From Vibrio ichthyoenteri ATCC 700023 (lineage in GTDB: Bacteria; Pseudomonadota; Gammaproteobacteria; Enterobacterales; Vibrionaceae), in contig NZ_AFWF01000086.1 of NCBI RefSeq assembly GCF_000222605.1, positions 41,209-105,208 on the forward strand: 64,000 nucleotides of DNA, written 5' to 3'. Shown here one piece after another: positions 19,127 through 28,329 of the stretch (its first letter is position 1; every line of letters begins with the position of its first letter). Position numbers and translations under genes: made by a program. Under the pieces are notes generated by a model. That model saw only the letters and a list, made by a program, of their open reading frames with translations. It had not been told where the DNA came from and searched no databases.

Positions 19127-19348
19127 ATGCAAATCAGCAATGCTATTTATCAGCCACATATTCAGCAAGATCTAAAAAATGCAACCGCTTATATCAACGA
19201 TTCATTGGATACCAATGGGAGTCGTCTTAGCGCGACGCTAAGCCAACAAAATCAAATCCAAATTCGCAACGCTGATGGGATCGTAGTCAAGACATTACAA
19301 GGTGAGAAAGTTGCCATGCGGATGAATAATATTGATGAGTATGTCTGA
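19127..19348 (+). CDS. Small conserved-looking protein, 73 residues, function unknown
   Basis: The ATG at 19127 is preceded by GGTG at a suitable distance; a TTG five codons upstream is less likely. The product (starts MQISNAIYQPHIQQ) is soluble, Gln/Asn-rich, with no signal peptide or membrane segment. Its C-terminal half could form a small beta unit (QIQIRNADGIVVKTLQG). It converges with the YecR-like lipoprotein gene. I do not recognise the family. Codon use and the plausible ribosome binding site argue that it is real. Confidence 0.55.
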   Translation: MQISNAIYQPHIQQDLKNATAYINDSLDTNGSRLSATLSQQNQIQIRNADGIVVKTLQGEKVAMRMNNIDEYV

Positions 19349-19354
19349 ACAACA

Positions 19355-19391
19355 TAAACAAAAATGCCAGTCCATATGGCAGACTGGCATT
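19355..19391 (-). terminator. Terminator between the 73-residue gene and yecR-like gene
   Basis: ATGCCAGTC (19364-19372) pairs with GACTGGCAT (19382-19390). On the minus strand TTTTTGTTT follows, so it mainly ends the lipoprotein transcript. It also lies just after the plus-strand stop. Confidence 0.75.
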
Positions 19392-19396
19392 GGTGA

Positions 19397-19714
19397 TTAA
19401 TTAACGCATTGGTAGATTTGGGTATAGCGTGTTGATATACAGCCAAACAATTTATCTCGACGAGCGCACTTATCTAAAGGAATACCTAAGCTCTGTGCGT
19501 TTTTAAACCCCCAAGCTTTACAGGCATTTTGAGCCATAAAGAACGCCTCTTGCTCATCAATCACCGCCTGCTGAAGCAACCCTTCATCATAAGCTAGTGT
19601 AATTGTTGCATCACTCTTACTGCCACCGGTCACAAACCAGTTTTTGTTTACAGGGTTTGCGCAAGCCGTCAAATTTGCCGCCATCGCCAGTGCGATAATC
19701 AGTTTGAATCTCAT
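19397..19714 (-). CDS. YecR-like lipoprotein
   Basis: 105 residues with a type II signal peptide: a hydrophobic stretch ending in the lipobox LTAC, Cys at about residue 18. The mature part has the order WFVTGGSKSDATITLAYD, then C-x-AWGF, a cysteine, GC and a final YQC, matching my recollection of YecR-like lipoproteins. E. coli yecR belongs to the flagellar regulon; whether this one does is not shown here, although a chemoreceptor gene is nearby. Likely location is the outer membrane, periplasmic face. Confidence 0.65.
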   Translation of the reverse strand: MRFKLIIALAMAANLTACANPVNKNWFVTGGSKSDATITLAYDEGLLQQAVIDEQEAFFMAQNACKAWGFKNAQSLGIPLDKCARRDKLFGCISTRYTQIYQCVN

Positions 19715-20111
19715 TAGTTTTTTAGTATTACGATTCTGAAAAGGTGGCGCATTTTACACAAATTTTTGTGCACTGCATCATTAAATTTACGCACTTAATC
19801 AACCCTCTGCGAGCAAGCAAAATCCACATGCTATTGCTCTCTTAGCCTGACGCCTTCGGTCAATCATCACTACGAGCGAGGATCACCTATTACAATGAAG
19901 AAAAAAGCCGCTCTCTAGAACTCCCCATTCATTTCTCCTTAAACCTTGCCTGATTGATTGAAATTAAAAATTTTATCCGCTTAACAGTTGAAAGCTAATA
20001 TAATTGCGGTATACAGAAGAATAGATCACTCTTAAATGATAATAAGTACGTGGAATACTTCACGAGCTTGATAAACCATAAGATCAACAAAAACGATAAC
20101 GAAGAATCGAT
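19715..20111. other. Intergenic region upstream of the acyl-CoA ligase
   Basis: 397 bp between divergent genes. A consensus TATAAT occurs at 19999-20004, but no good -35 lies at 16-18 bp from it. No FadR-like palindrome or small ORF was recognised. Confidence 0.35.
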
Positions 20112-21713
20112 ATGAACCAATACGTTAATGACCCATCCAACTATCAACTGTTAATAAAAAATTTACTTTTTTCTCCAGTTGCCTTTGATCCCCAGCAAGA
20201 GATTGTCTACGCCAACCACCGTCGTCATAGCTACCAAACGTTTCATGACCGAGTAAAGCAGTTTGCCAATGCGCTGACCAAGATGGGAGTGCAAAAAGGC
20301 GATACCGTTGCGGTGATGGACTACGATTCGCACCGTTATTTAGAGTGCTATTTCGCGATTCCCATGATTGGCGCGAAACTGCACATGATTAACGTTCGAC
20401 TCTCTCCTGAACAGATCCTCTTCACTATTGATCATGCCGAAGATGATATTCTACTGATCCACGAGGAGTTTCTACCCATTCTCGATCAGATCAAAGGCCG
20501 TATTGATACCGTCAATCATTATGTGGTTTTACGCGACAACGAAGAGTGCGAGTACGAACAGCTGCTTAAGCAAGAAGATACGCATTTTAACTTCCCTGAC
20601 TTTGATGAAAACACCGTCGCCACTACGTTTTATACCACTGGCACAACAGGCATGCCTAAAGGGGTTTTCTTCACGCATCGCCAACTGGTTCTCCACACTC
20701 TTGGCATACTCAGCACTATCGGGACCAATGCCGTTCAGGGCAGGCTTCATCAAGGTGATGTCTACATGCCTATCACACCAATGTTCCATGTTCATGCGTG
20801 GGGCTTGCCTTATATGGCGACCATGCTTGGTGTTAAACAGGTCTACCCAGGCAAATACATTCCTGATTCGTTGCTCGCCTTAATTGCACAAGAAAAGGTT
20901 ACCTTTTCACACTGTGTGCCAACCATTTTGCACTTATTGTTAAGCTCACCAAAATCAGAAACGGTCGATTTTTCCCAATGGAAAGTGGTGATTGGCGGCG
21001 CCGCTCTACCAAAAGCACTGTGTAAATCGGCACTAGAACGAGGTATCGATGTATTTGCAGGCTACGGCATGAGTGAAACAGGACCAATTCTCTCAATCGT
21101 GCAACTTAATGAAGAGTACCTCAAACTCGATATAGACCAGCAAGCCGAATACCGCTCCAAAACCGGTAAAAAAGTCGCGATGGTTGAAGCCCATATCGTC
21201 GATGAAGAGATGTGTCAGCTTGAGCACGATGGTGAAGTGAGTGGTGAAATCGTAATCCGTGCACCATGGTTAACCCCTAATTATTATAAAGATAATAAAA
21301 ACTCTAAGGCTTTATGGCGCGGCGGCTATTTGCACACAGGTGATGTTGCGACCATCGATGGAGAAGGTTTCATCAAAATTACTGATCGCGTTAAAGACAT
21401 GATTAAAATCTCTGGCGAGTGGGTAAGCTCTTTAGAACTGGAAGATATTATCCACCAGCACCGAGCGGTTTCAGAAGTTGCAGTCATTGGCATGTCACAC
21501 AACAAATGGGGCGAAGTGCCGCTTGCGCTTGTGACACTCAAGGATGGTGCTCAGGTAACAGAGAAAGAACTGCTTGGCTTTGCGAAAGAGTTTATTAGTA
21601 AAGGTATCCTAGCCAGAGAGGCTCTATTATTGAAAGTGAAGTTTGTCGATACCATCGCCAAAACCAGTGTAGGTAAAGTGGATAAGAAGGAACTACGTCG
21701 GTTACATCTGTAG
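20112..21713 (+). CDS. Fatty acyl-CoA ligase (AMP-forming), medium/long-chain type
   Basis: 533 residues of the ANL superfamily: P-loop TTGTTGMPKGVFFTH, adenylate-binding YGMSETGP, hinge region HTGDVATID..ITDRVKDMIK, and the C-terminal catalytic lysine in KTSVGKVDKKELR. It activates a carboxylic acid to its CoA thioester via an acyl-adenylate in the cytoplasm. Overall it resembles medium-chain (AlkK-like) ligases rather than acetyl-CoA synthetase. The substrate cannot be fixed from the sequence. It is transcribed alone and converges with tdh. Confidence 0.88.
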   Translation: MNQYVNDPSNYQLLIKNLLFSPVAFDPQQEIVYANHRRHSYQTFHDRVKQFANALTKMGVQKGDTVAVMDYDSHRYLECYFAIPMIGAKLHMINVRLSPEQILFTIDHAEDDILLIHEEFLPILDQIKGRIDTVNHYVVLRDNEECEYEQLLKQEDTHFNFPDFDENTVATTFYTTGTTGMPKGVFFTHRQLVLHTLGILSTIGTNAVQGRLHQGDVYMPITPMFHVHAWGLPYMATMLGVKQVYPGKYIPDSLLALIAQEKVTFSHCVPTILHLLLSSPKSETVDFSQWKVVIGGAALPKALCKSALERGIDVFAGYGMSETGPILSIVQLNEEYLKLDIDQQAEYRSKTGKKVAMVEAHIVDEEMCQLEHDGEVSGEIVIRAPWLTPNYYKDNKNSKALWRGGYLHTGDVATIDGEGFIKITDRVKDMIKISGEWVSSLELEDIIHQHRAVSEVAVIGMSHNKWGEVPLALVTLKDGAQVTEKELLGFAKEFISKGILAREALLLKVKFVDTIAKTSVGKVDKKELRRLHL

Positions 21714-21787
21714 CCCGTATTTCTTTTATTTCGATACCATCACACACTAGCGCTACATAATCTGAATGGCCGCTGGCTGTAAGCAAT

Positions 21788-21820
21788 AAAAATGCCCCAA
21801 GATATTCTTGGGGCATTTTT
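21788..21820. terminator. Bidirectional terminator between acyl-CoA ligase and tdh
   Basis: AAAAATGCCCCAAGA (21788-21802) and TCTTGGGGCATTTTT (21806-21820) form a perfect 15-bp stem with a three-base loop, with U-runs both ways. Confidence 0.95.
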
Positions 21821-21933
21821 GGGGATATCTCAGGGATAGTTGAAGGATTAAATGGGTTACATATCCCTTTTAACGCCTTCATAAGGTGCACAATAGAAAA
21901 GGCAGCACCTAATTCCTATCCCCCTAGCCTTTG

Positions 21934-22965
21934 TTATTCCCAATCAAGGATAACTTTGCCAGACATCCCGCTACACATGACGTCGAAGCCTTCTTGGAAG
22001 TCATCAACCTTGTAGTGGTGAGTGATAATTGGCGTCAAATCTAAGCCTGATTGGATTAGCGAAGCCATCTTGTACCAAGTTTCAAACATCTCACGACCGT
22101 AAATACCTTTAATCACAAGGCCTTTAAAGATCACTTGTGTCCAATCGATACCCATATCTGATGGTGGAATACCTAGCAGAGCGATACGACCACCGTGGTT
22201 CATGGTGCTCAACATTGAGTTAAACGCCATTGGGTTACCTGACATTTCAAGACCGACATCGAAGCCTTCTTTCATGCCAAGCTCTTCCATTACGCTTTCT
22301 AGGCTTTCATTCGCCACGTTAACCGCTCGTGTCACGCCCATTTTACGCGCTAGATCTAAGCGGTATTCGTTCACATCAGTAATCACAACGTGACGAGCAC
22401 CAACGTGTTTCGCAACCGCAGCTGCCATGATACCGATTGGGCCAGCACCGGTGATCAGTACATCTTCACCGACAAGATCGAATGAAAGCGCAGTGTGAAC
22501 AGCGTTGCCAAACGGGTCAAAGATAGATGCCAAATCATCTGAAATATCGGCAGGGATCTTGAAAGCGTTAAACGCAGGGATCACTAGGAATTCAGAGAAA
22601 CAACCAGTACGGTTTACGCCCACACCAATAGTGTTACGACATAGATGAGTACGACCACCACGACAGTTACGGCAATGGCCGCAAGTGATGTGGCCTTCGC
22701 CTGAAACGCGATCACCCAGCTCAAAACCACGAACTTCTTGGCCAATACCAACCACTTCGCCCACGTACTCATGGCCAACAACCATTGGTACTGGGATGGT
22801 TTTTTGTGACCATTCGTCCCACTTGTAAATGTGAACGTCGGTGCCACAAATCGCGGTCTTTTTGATACGGATTAAAAGATCATTATGGCCAAGCTCTGGC
22901 TTGTCCACTTCCGTCATCCAAATGCCTTCTTCAGGCTTTAGCTTTGCTAATGCTTTAATTTTCAT
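21934..22965 (-). CDS. tdh: L-threonine 3-dehydrogenase
   Basis: 343 residues from the ATG at 22965 (GGTGA upstream), the standard Tdh length; a longer frame reaching 23013 is not needed. This zinc-dependent medium-chain dehydrogenase has the catalytic zinc site [13 protein letters not shown] and GHE, four structural-zinc cysteines in [15 protein letters not shown], and a Rossmann motif [11 protein letters not shown]. It oxidises L-threonine with NAD+ to 2-amino-3-ketobutyrate, which Kbl cleaves to glycine and acetyl-CoA. It follows kbl on the same strand after about 130 bp. Confidence 0.98.
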   Translation of the reverse strand: MKIKALAKLKPEEGIWMTEVDKPELGHNDLLIRIKKTAICGTDVHIYKWDEWSQKTIPVPMVVGHEYVGEVVGIGQEVRGFELGDRVSGEGHITCGHCRNCRGGRTHLCRNTIGVGVNRTGCFSEFLVIPAFNAFKIPADISDDLASIFDPFGNAVHTALSFDLVGEDVLITGAGPIGIMAAAVAKHVGARHVVITDVNEYRLDLARKMGVTRAVNVANESLESVMEELGMKEGFDVGLEMSGNPMAFNSMLSTMNHGGRIALLGIPPSDMGIDWTQVIFKGLVIKGIYGREMFETWYKMASLIQSGLDLTPIITHHYKVDDFQEGFDVMCSGMSGKVILDWE

Positions 22966-23093
22966 TCTATTCACCAAATATTGCTCCGCTCTGTGCGCAG
23001 CAAAAAAATTCATATCTCAATCACAACATAGTCGACTCTCAAGAGTGACGACTCGATATTGTCGTCACTGTTAAGAGCAAAAGCTGGGCTAAA

Positions 23094-24287
23094 TTAGATA
23101 ATGCCCATATCTTGACCAACTTGGATAAAGGTATCGATCGCACGGTCTAGCTGTTCACGAGAGTGCGCGGCTGACATTTGTGTACGAATACGCGCTTGGC
23201 CTTTTGGCACTACTGGGAATGAGAAACCAACAACATAGATGCCTTTTTCTAAGCAGCGCTCTGCAAATTCTGCCGCCACTTTGGCATCACCCAGCATGAT
23301 TGGAATGATAGCGTGATCAGCACCACCCATAGTAAAGCCTGCAGATTCCATACGAGTACGGAAGTGCGCAGCGTTTTCCCACAAATGAGTACGTAGATCG
23401 CCACTTTCTTGCAGCAATTCAAGAACACGTAGTGATGCGTTAACAATCGCAGGAGCCACTGAGTTCGAGAACAAGTAAGGACGTGAACGTTGACGAAGCC
23501 AATCGATCACTTCTTTTTTACCAGATGTGTAACCACCTGATGCGCCACCTAGAGCTTTGCCTAGTGTGCCAGTGATGATATCAATACGGTCAACCACATT
23601 GTGGTAATCAGGCGTACCGGCACCAGTTGGGCCCATAAAGCCAACTGCGTGTGAGTCATCAACCATAACAAGTGCATCGTACTTATCTGCAAGATCACAA
23701 ATAGCAGGAAGGTTGGCAACCACACCATCCATTGAGAATACGCCGTCAGTAACGATAAGAGTATGACGAGCACCCGCTTCTTTTGCGGCGATCAATTGCT
23801 GTTCTAGCTCTTGCATGTTGTTGTTTGAGTAGCGGTAACGCATCGCTTTACACAAACGTACGCCATCGATGATTGAAGCATGGTTTAACGCATCAGAAAT
23901 GATGGCATCTTCTGCACCAAGAATCGTTTCAAATAGACCGGTGTTAGCATCAAAGCAAGAGGTGTAAAGGATGGTGTCTTCTTTGCCTAGGAAATGAGAT
24001 AGCTTTTGCTCAAGCTCTTTATGGATATCTTGAGTACCACAAATAAAGCGAACTGACGCCATACCAAAACCGTGTTCATCCATACCCGCTTTACCCGCTT
24101 CGATAAGCGCAGGGTGGTTAGCAAGACCTAGGTAGTTATTGGCACAAAAGTTTAATACTTCTTGGCCTGTAGAGATTTTAACTTGCGCTTGCTGTTGCGA
24201 AGTAATTACACGCTCAGATTTATAAAGGCCTTCAGCCTTAACATCTTCAATTTGTTGCTGGATCTGTTGGTAAAATGCAGAGGACAT
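23094..24287 (-). CDS. kbl: 2-amino-3-ketobutyrate CoA ligase (glycine C-acetyltransferase)
   Basis: 397 residues from the ATG at 24287, which has AAGGA seven bases upstream; a TTG two codons earlier is less likely. It is a PLP-dependent alpha-oxoamine synthase: HNASIIDG-like [10 protein letters not shown], the Asp in [10 protein letters not shown], and the Schiff-base lysine in [15 protein letters not shown]. It converts 2-amino-3-ketobutyrate plus CoA to glycine and acetyl-CoA. With tdh downstream it forms the threonine-catabolism operon. Confidence 0.98.
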   Translation of the reverse strand: MSSAFYQQIQQQIEDVKAEGLYKSERVITSQQQAQVKISTGQEVLNFCANNYLGLANHPALIEAGKAGMDEHGFGMASVRFICGTQDIHKELEQKLSHFLGKEDTILYTSCFDANTGLFETILGAEDAIISDALNHASIIDGVRLCKAMRYRYSNNNMQELEQQLIAAKEAGARHTLIVTDGVFSMDGVVANLPAICDLADKYDALVMVDDSHAVGFMGPTGAGTPDYHNVVDRIDIITGTLGKALGGASGGYTSGKKEVIDWLRQRSRPYLFSNSVAPAIVNASLRVLELLQESGDLRTHLWENAAHFRTRMESAGFTMGGADHAIIPIMLGDAKVAAEFAERCLEKGIYVVGFSFPVVPKGQARIRTQMSAAHSREQLDRAIDTFIQVGQDMGII

Positions 24288-24360
24288 CGTCAATTCCTTA
24301 TCATTGTCTTTATAAATGGCATCTAGCGCGTTTTTTATAAATAGTACGTTGGCCAGATGC

Positions 24361-24395
24361 TAGATTGATTAAGGCTTAAACGCCCAATCAATCTA
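24361..24395. promoter_or_regulatory. Perfect 10-bp inverted repeat in the kbl leader
   Basis: TAGATTGATT (24361-24370) and AATCAATCTA (24386-24395) are perfect complements around a 15-base centre that itself holds GGC/GCC. It lies between the small ORF at 24481-24597 and the kbl start. No U-run follows on the minus strand, so an operator or a leader RNA structure is more likely than a terminator. Confidence 0.55.
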
Positions 24396-24480
24396 CATCG
24401 GTTAAGTGTAATCTAGGACAAGAAATTGCATTATCCCACTAGGTGGAAAAACATTATTGAATCTGAGGCACAAATCAGTT

Positions 24481-24597
24481 TTACTGAGCGCTATGTGTCC
24501 CGAGTTGGACGCCGGCAAGCAACATGATTGCGGCAATAAATAATAGGATATTTTCGAGTATCGACCAAAGGTCGAGCATCGTATCGGCGTAAAGCAT
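24481..24597 (-). CDS. 38-residue putative small membrane protein upstream of kbl
   Basis: The ATG at 24597 is preceded by a strong GAGGAG eight to nine bases upstream. It gives a 38-codon ORF ending in TAA at 24481. The product starts MLYADTMLDLWSILEN and has one hydrophobic helix (about residues 17-31, NILLFIAAIMLLAGV). It lies in the same orientation as kbl-tdh, about 190 bp before kbl, and divergent from the LysR gene. I do not recognise the family. It could be a small inner-membrane protein or a translated leader. The good ribosome binding site and membrane-helix character favour a real gene. Confidence 0.5.
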   Translation of the reverse strand: MLYADTMLDLWSILENILLFIAAIMLLAGVQLGTHSAQ

Positions 24598-24711
24598 TCT
24601 GGTCTCCTCGTCTGTTGTCGTTGGGGATACCTTAGTCTTTGAATTGGTTCAAAACCGAGAGGCAAATCGCAAAAAATCCTTATTTATAAATATATTACTA
24701 TGTGAATAATT

Positions 24712-25635
24712 ATGATCAACAACCGTCTTATCGCCCTACTTCCAGACCTCGCTTCATTCATTCTTATTGTGAATGAAGGCAGTTTTACTGCGGCCGCAAA
24801 AATTTTGGACGTAACTCCATCCGCTCTGAGTAAATTGATTACTCGTTTAGAAAAAGCACTGTCCGTCAAGCTGTTTGAGCGCACAACACGCTCACTGATT
24901 ATTACTCCGGCAGGGCAAAAAGTGTATGACCAAGCCCTACTGATGGTCAATGCTGCGCAACAAGCGATCGAGTTATCCACCAGCGATCACACCGAAGCAA
25001 GCGGTGCCATCACCGTGGCGGCGCCAGAAGCATTTCTTAACTCAGTATTGCAGCCTTTGGTGCTACCCTTTTTAGCACAATATCCTGAAATAGAATTACG
25101 TTTGCGTGTTGCAGATGGACAATTTGATCTATTGCGCGATCGTATTGATATTGCCTTCAAACTGACCGACAAACCCGATGAAAATCTTGTATTGAAAGAA
25201 ATCGGCCAAACGCATTTACGCTTATGCGCCAGTCCAGAATACATTCAACAGTTTGGCATGCCGAACCACCCGACAGAGCTCATTGAACATCAATGTTTAT
25301 ATTTAGCAGAAACCGAACGTGACCATATCTGGGATTTCTTTAAAGACGATGAGTTCCACTCAATCGCGGTTCGAGGACGATACGCGGTAAACCACTCACA
25401 AATGCGCTTAAGTGGTGTAAAGAATGGCTTAGGGATTGGTATTTTCCACGATTTTGTTATCGCAGAAGCGCTAGCAGCAGGCGATGTTATAGAGGTACTG
25501 AGTGAGTGGACATTAAAAAGTAATTATCACGGGGCGATAGCAATGCAGTATCCACAGACGCAGTACATGCCCGCCAGAGTTCGGGCATTTATCGATTTTG
25601 CCATCGAGCATTTGCAAACAAAGTTAACTAATTAA
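24712..25635 (+). CDS. LysR-family transcriptional regulator
   Basis: 307 residues. The N-terminal winged helix has the usual LTTR layout: FTAAAKILDVTPSALSKLITRLEKAL, then LFERTTRSLIITPAG. A periplasmic-binding-protein-like effector domain follows from about residue 90. LTTRs often control the gene they diverge from. Here that would be the small ORF and kbl-tdh, but the intervening 114 bp shows no obvious T-N11-A pair I would defend. The inducer is unknown. Confidence 0.92.
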   Translation: MINNRLIALLPDLASFILIVNEGSFTAAAKILDVTPSALSKLITRLEKALSVKLFERTTRSLIITPAGQKVYDQALLMVNAAQQAIELSTSDHTEASGAITVAAPEAFLNSVLQPLVLPFLAQYPEIELRLRVADGQFDLLRDRIDIAFKLTDKPDENLVLKEIGQTHLRLCASPEYIQQFGMPNHPTELIEHQCLYLAETERDHIWDFFKDDEFHSIAVRGRYAVNHSQMRLSGVKNGLGIGIFHDFVIAEALAAGDVIEVLSEWTLKSNYHGAIAMQYPQTQYMPARVRAFIDFAIEHLQTKLTN

Positions 25636-25658
25636 GCTATCTTTGCAAGTAACAATCT

Positions 25659-26450
25659 CTACAAGTAAATAGTTCCTTTAAGGTATAGATTGGCAAAGCC
25701 TGAGATAAGCACCCTATCGCTGACTAACTGACAATACAAATTGCCGCCACGCGCTGACGCTTGAAAGGCCAATAACGCTTTTTTATCTAAGCGCTCTCCC
25801 CAATAAGGCGCTAACCCTGTATGAATAGAGCCGGTGACGGGATCTTCATCACCACCGTTGGCTGGCCAGAAGTAGCGCGAAACAAAATCATATTTCTCTG
25901 CTGCGGCCGTGACAACGACATCCAAAGGCGCCAGTTGTTTCAATAACTCAGAGTCATAGTTAACTTGATAAACATCTTGTTCATCATCATAAACCGCAAA
26001 ATAGGCTTGGCGATTTTTTAGCACGTAACTTGGCTCTATTGATAAACCTTGTAAAAGCGCTTCAGGCGCCCGCTCAACCCTTTCTGGGGCCTGATTTGGA
26101 AAGCTCATTTCAATTCGCCCATCACCTTTACAGTTAACATAAAGGGAACCTACTTCATTGGTAACAAACTCTAACTCTCCCTGGCTTTCACAAAGATTAA
26201 AGAGTACGTAAGACGCAGCTAGCGTCGCATGACCACAAAAGGCCACCTCGGTTAACGGAGAAAACCAACGAATAGCGTATTGATTTACCGATTCTTGCTT
26301 GATGAATGCCGTCTCAGATAGGTTGTTTTCCATTGCGATGTTTTGCATTAACTCATTCGAGGGCCACTCTTTCACTGGCACAACAGCCGCTGAGTTACCT
26401 TTGAACTGTTGATTGCTAAACGCATCGACAATATACATTTCAAGTTCCAT
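25659..26450 (-). CDS. PhzF-family isomerase/epimerase-like protein
   Basis: 263 residues with GGAGAG before the start. It has the PhzF fold signatures: N-terminal VDAFSNQQFKGNSAAVVP, the catalytic Glu in NNLSETAFI, the CGHATLAASYVLF motif, and GDEDPVTGSIHTGLAPYW in the second half. PhzF proteins isomerise small metabolites in the cytoplasm; most members outside phenazine clusters have unknown substrates. No phenazine genes are present. It converges with the LysR gene, only 23 bp away. Confidence 0.9.
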   Translation of the reverse strand: MELEMYIVDAFSNQQFKGNSAAVVPVKEWPSNELMQNIAMENNLSETAFIKQESVNQYAIRWFSPLTEVAFCGHATLAASYVLFNLCESQGELEFVTNEVGSLYVNCKGDGRIEMSFPNQAPERVERAPEALLQGLSIEPSYVLKNRQAYFAVYDDEQDVYQVNYDSELLKQLAPLDVVVTAAAEKYDFVSRYFWPANGGDEDPVTGSIHTGLAPYWGERLDKKALLAFQASARGGNLYCQLVSDRVLISGFANLYLKGTIYL

Positions 26451-26541
26451 TTTCTACTCTCTCCTTATTGACTAGACAGGCTTCGCTTCGATTAAGAGCA
26501 AATTAAACCATGGCGTCTTACGCCACTTTTTAGTGTAACTT

Positions 26542-27237
26542 CTACCCTTGCAACGCTTCCATTACCGCGGCATGTGCATGAATTTGAGTCGTGTCATATA
26601 ACGGGACTGGGGTATGTTGCTGCTCAACCAATAAAGCTATCTCGGTACAGCCTAAGATCACCGCTTGCGCCCCTTGCTCGGCAAGGCTATCAATTATGCT
26701 TAAATAAGCGGATCTTGAATCATCATAAATCTTCCCTTGGCATAACTGGTTATAAATGACGTCATGAACACGATTGCGTTGTTGCTCATCTGGAATCACA
26801 ACTTCAATACCAAACTGTTCAGTAAGGCGCTGTTTATAAAAATTTTGCTCCATGGTAAAACGCGTTCCCAGCAAACCGACTTTGGTAATCCCATCCTGAA
26901 CAAGCTTTGCCGCTGTAGCGTCTGCAATATGTAAAATAGGAATCGCAATCTGTTGTGAAATTTGCGGCGCAACCTTGTGCATGGTATTGGTACAAATAAG
27001 GACGAAATCCGCACCGCCAGCTTGTACCGATTGTGCAGCACGACCTAGAATCGCGGCGGTTTCATCCCACAAACCTTGATGCTGTAACTGCTCAATTTCA
27101 TGAAAATCAACACTATAAAGACAAATTTTAGCGGAGTGCAATCCACCTAACTGTGCTTTTATCCCTTGATTAATTGCTTTGTAATAACTGGTGGTAGATT
27201 CCCAACTCATGCCACCAATCAGACCAATAGTTTTCAT
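26542..27237 (-). CDS. Aspartate/glutamate racemase family protein
   Basis: 231 residues with both catalytic cysteines: ICTNTMHK (first half) and LGCTEIAL (second half), plus N-terminal GLIGGMSWESTTSYY. It is a cofactor-independent amino-acid racemase, probably aspartate racemase-like or broad-specificity (YgeA-like). Its start codon overlaps the stop of the upstream phosphoesterase (TAATG), so the two are translationally coupled. Confidence 0.9.
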   Translation of the reverse strand: MKTIGLIGGMSWESTTSYYKAINQGIKAQLGGLHSAKICLYSVDFHEIEQLQHQGLWDETAAILGRAAQSVQAGGADFVLICTNTMHKVAPQISQQIAIPILHIADATAAKLVQDGITKVGLLGTRFTMEQNFYKQRLTEQFGIEVVIPDEQQRNRVHDVIYNQLCQGKIYDDSRSAYLSIIDSLAEQGAQAVILGCTEIALLVEQQHTPVPLYDTTQIHAHAAVMEALQG

Positions 27238-28010
27238 TATAATTCCTTTATTTTCTGTTCACTTAAACCGCGTCCAGTGGTTAAAAAATGGACCCAATCT
27301 TGTCGTTCCCGGAGTGAGGCTTGCATAACAGCTGAATCGACATCATAAACAACGCTATGAAAGGCCACTTCCCACTGATGATGCGAGTTTAGAGACAAGG
27401 TTGCATAACGAGCATGAGGGCTATAGTTTTCCATCGAATGCAGAAAAGGCGCATCATCAGTATACGCTGGCATTCCCACGCTACCCGGATTTATGACCAT
27501 CTGCCCAGTGGAAAGTGTTACGCAACGGGGCGTATGGGTATGGCCACACAATATGATTGGTGAAGGTTGACCATCAAGACGGTCCAATATTGCTCGATCT
27601 GGACGTAACTGAGCATAGCCTTGGCTGGCGTCTTCCAGTAAATACTCTAAATCATCATTTGGTGTACCATGACAAGCGTAAATCTCATCCGTAATTTGGC
27701 AGTCAAACGGTAAGGATTTCATCCACGCATGCGCTTCTTCATCAAGTTGTTGCCAGATAAATTTCATAGTCGAATTTGAATCAAGTTCACTTTGCGTCGC
27801 TTGAAAGATCTGGCGATCTTGATTACCACAAATCGTCACCGCATCGAGTGATTGTAGATAGTGGTACGTCTCCTGAGGCGCTATCGGGCCATACAAAATA
27901 TCGCCCAAATTGATGAATTGTTCAGTACCAAACCGTTTTGCATGCTCTACAACCGCGCGCAAAGCGTAAATATTGCTATGAATATCGGATAGAATCGCAT
28001 AAGTAGACAT
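27237..28010 (-). CDS. Metallophosphoesterase (YfcE/Ap4A-type)
   Basis: 257 residues from the ATG at 28010, which lies nine bases after AAGGA; an ATG at 28019 is too close to that ribosome binding site. Calcineurin-like motifs are seen in order: LSDIHSN, GDILYGP, CGNQD, ACHGTPND and GHTHTPR. The family uses two metal ions to hydrolyse phosphomonoesters or phosphodiesters. The substrate is not evident. It is the first gene of a two-gene unit with the racemase. Confidence 0.88.
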   Translation of the reverse strand: MSTYAILSDIHSNIYALRAVVEHAKRFGTEQFINLGDILYGPIAPQETYHYLQSLDAVTICGNQDRQIFQATQSELDSNSTMKFIWQQLDEEAHAWMKSLPFDCQITDEIYACHGTPNDDLEYLLEDASQGYAQLRPDRAILDRLDGQPSPIILCGHTHTPRCVTLSTGQMVINPGSVGMPAYTDDAPFLHSMENYSPHARYATLSLNSHHQWEVAFHSVVYDVDSAVMQASLRERQDWVHFLTTGRGLSEQKIKEL

Positions 28011-28329
28011 TTTACTCATTCCTTGAGCCCATTAAATTACAAATACTATCAGTACCAGAATTTGTATTGTATTGAAATACCGGAAAAATCTTTTGCTTAC
28101 CTCGATGTAAACTCTGCAAAAACAGTAAATCAGCCAGTTGCACCGCCAAAGAACACCAGTTGTAACTCCGCTTTCAAAGCCTCATGAACCAAAATGCAAC
28201 TGGTTTCTCAAAAATGAGCATCACAAAACAAAGTATCCATATTGTCATTTGTATTAATAAAATGGTTTCATTTTTGAACATTCATACATATAATTTTACT
28301 TACATAATAATCGTGCCCAAGGAATCGAT
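28011..28329. other. Intergenic region with repeated CCAGTTG elements
   Basis: About 320 bp between divergent genes. CCAGTTGCA (28134-28142), CCAGTTGTA (28156-28164) and the inverted TGCAACTGG (28195-28203) form two direct and one inverted copy. AT-rich DNA follows up to the start at 28330. No confident promoter was assigned. Confidence 0.4.

Noticed and set aside
24294-24480. Possible glycine riboswitch upstream of kbl-tdh
   Set aside because: The pathway makes glycine, but I could not find the conserved glycine-aptamer core; only the simple hairpin at 24361-24395 is visible.
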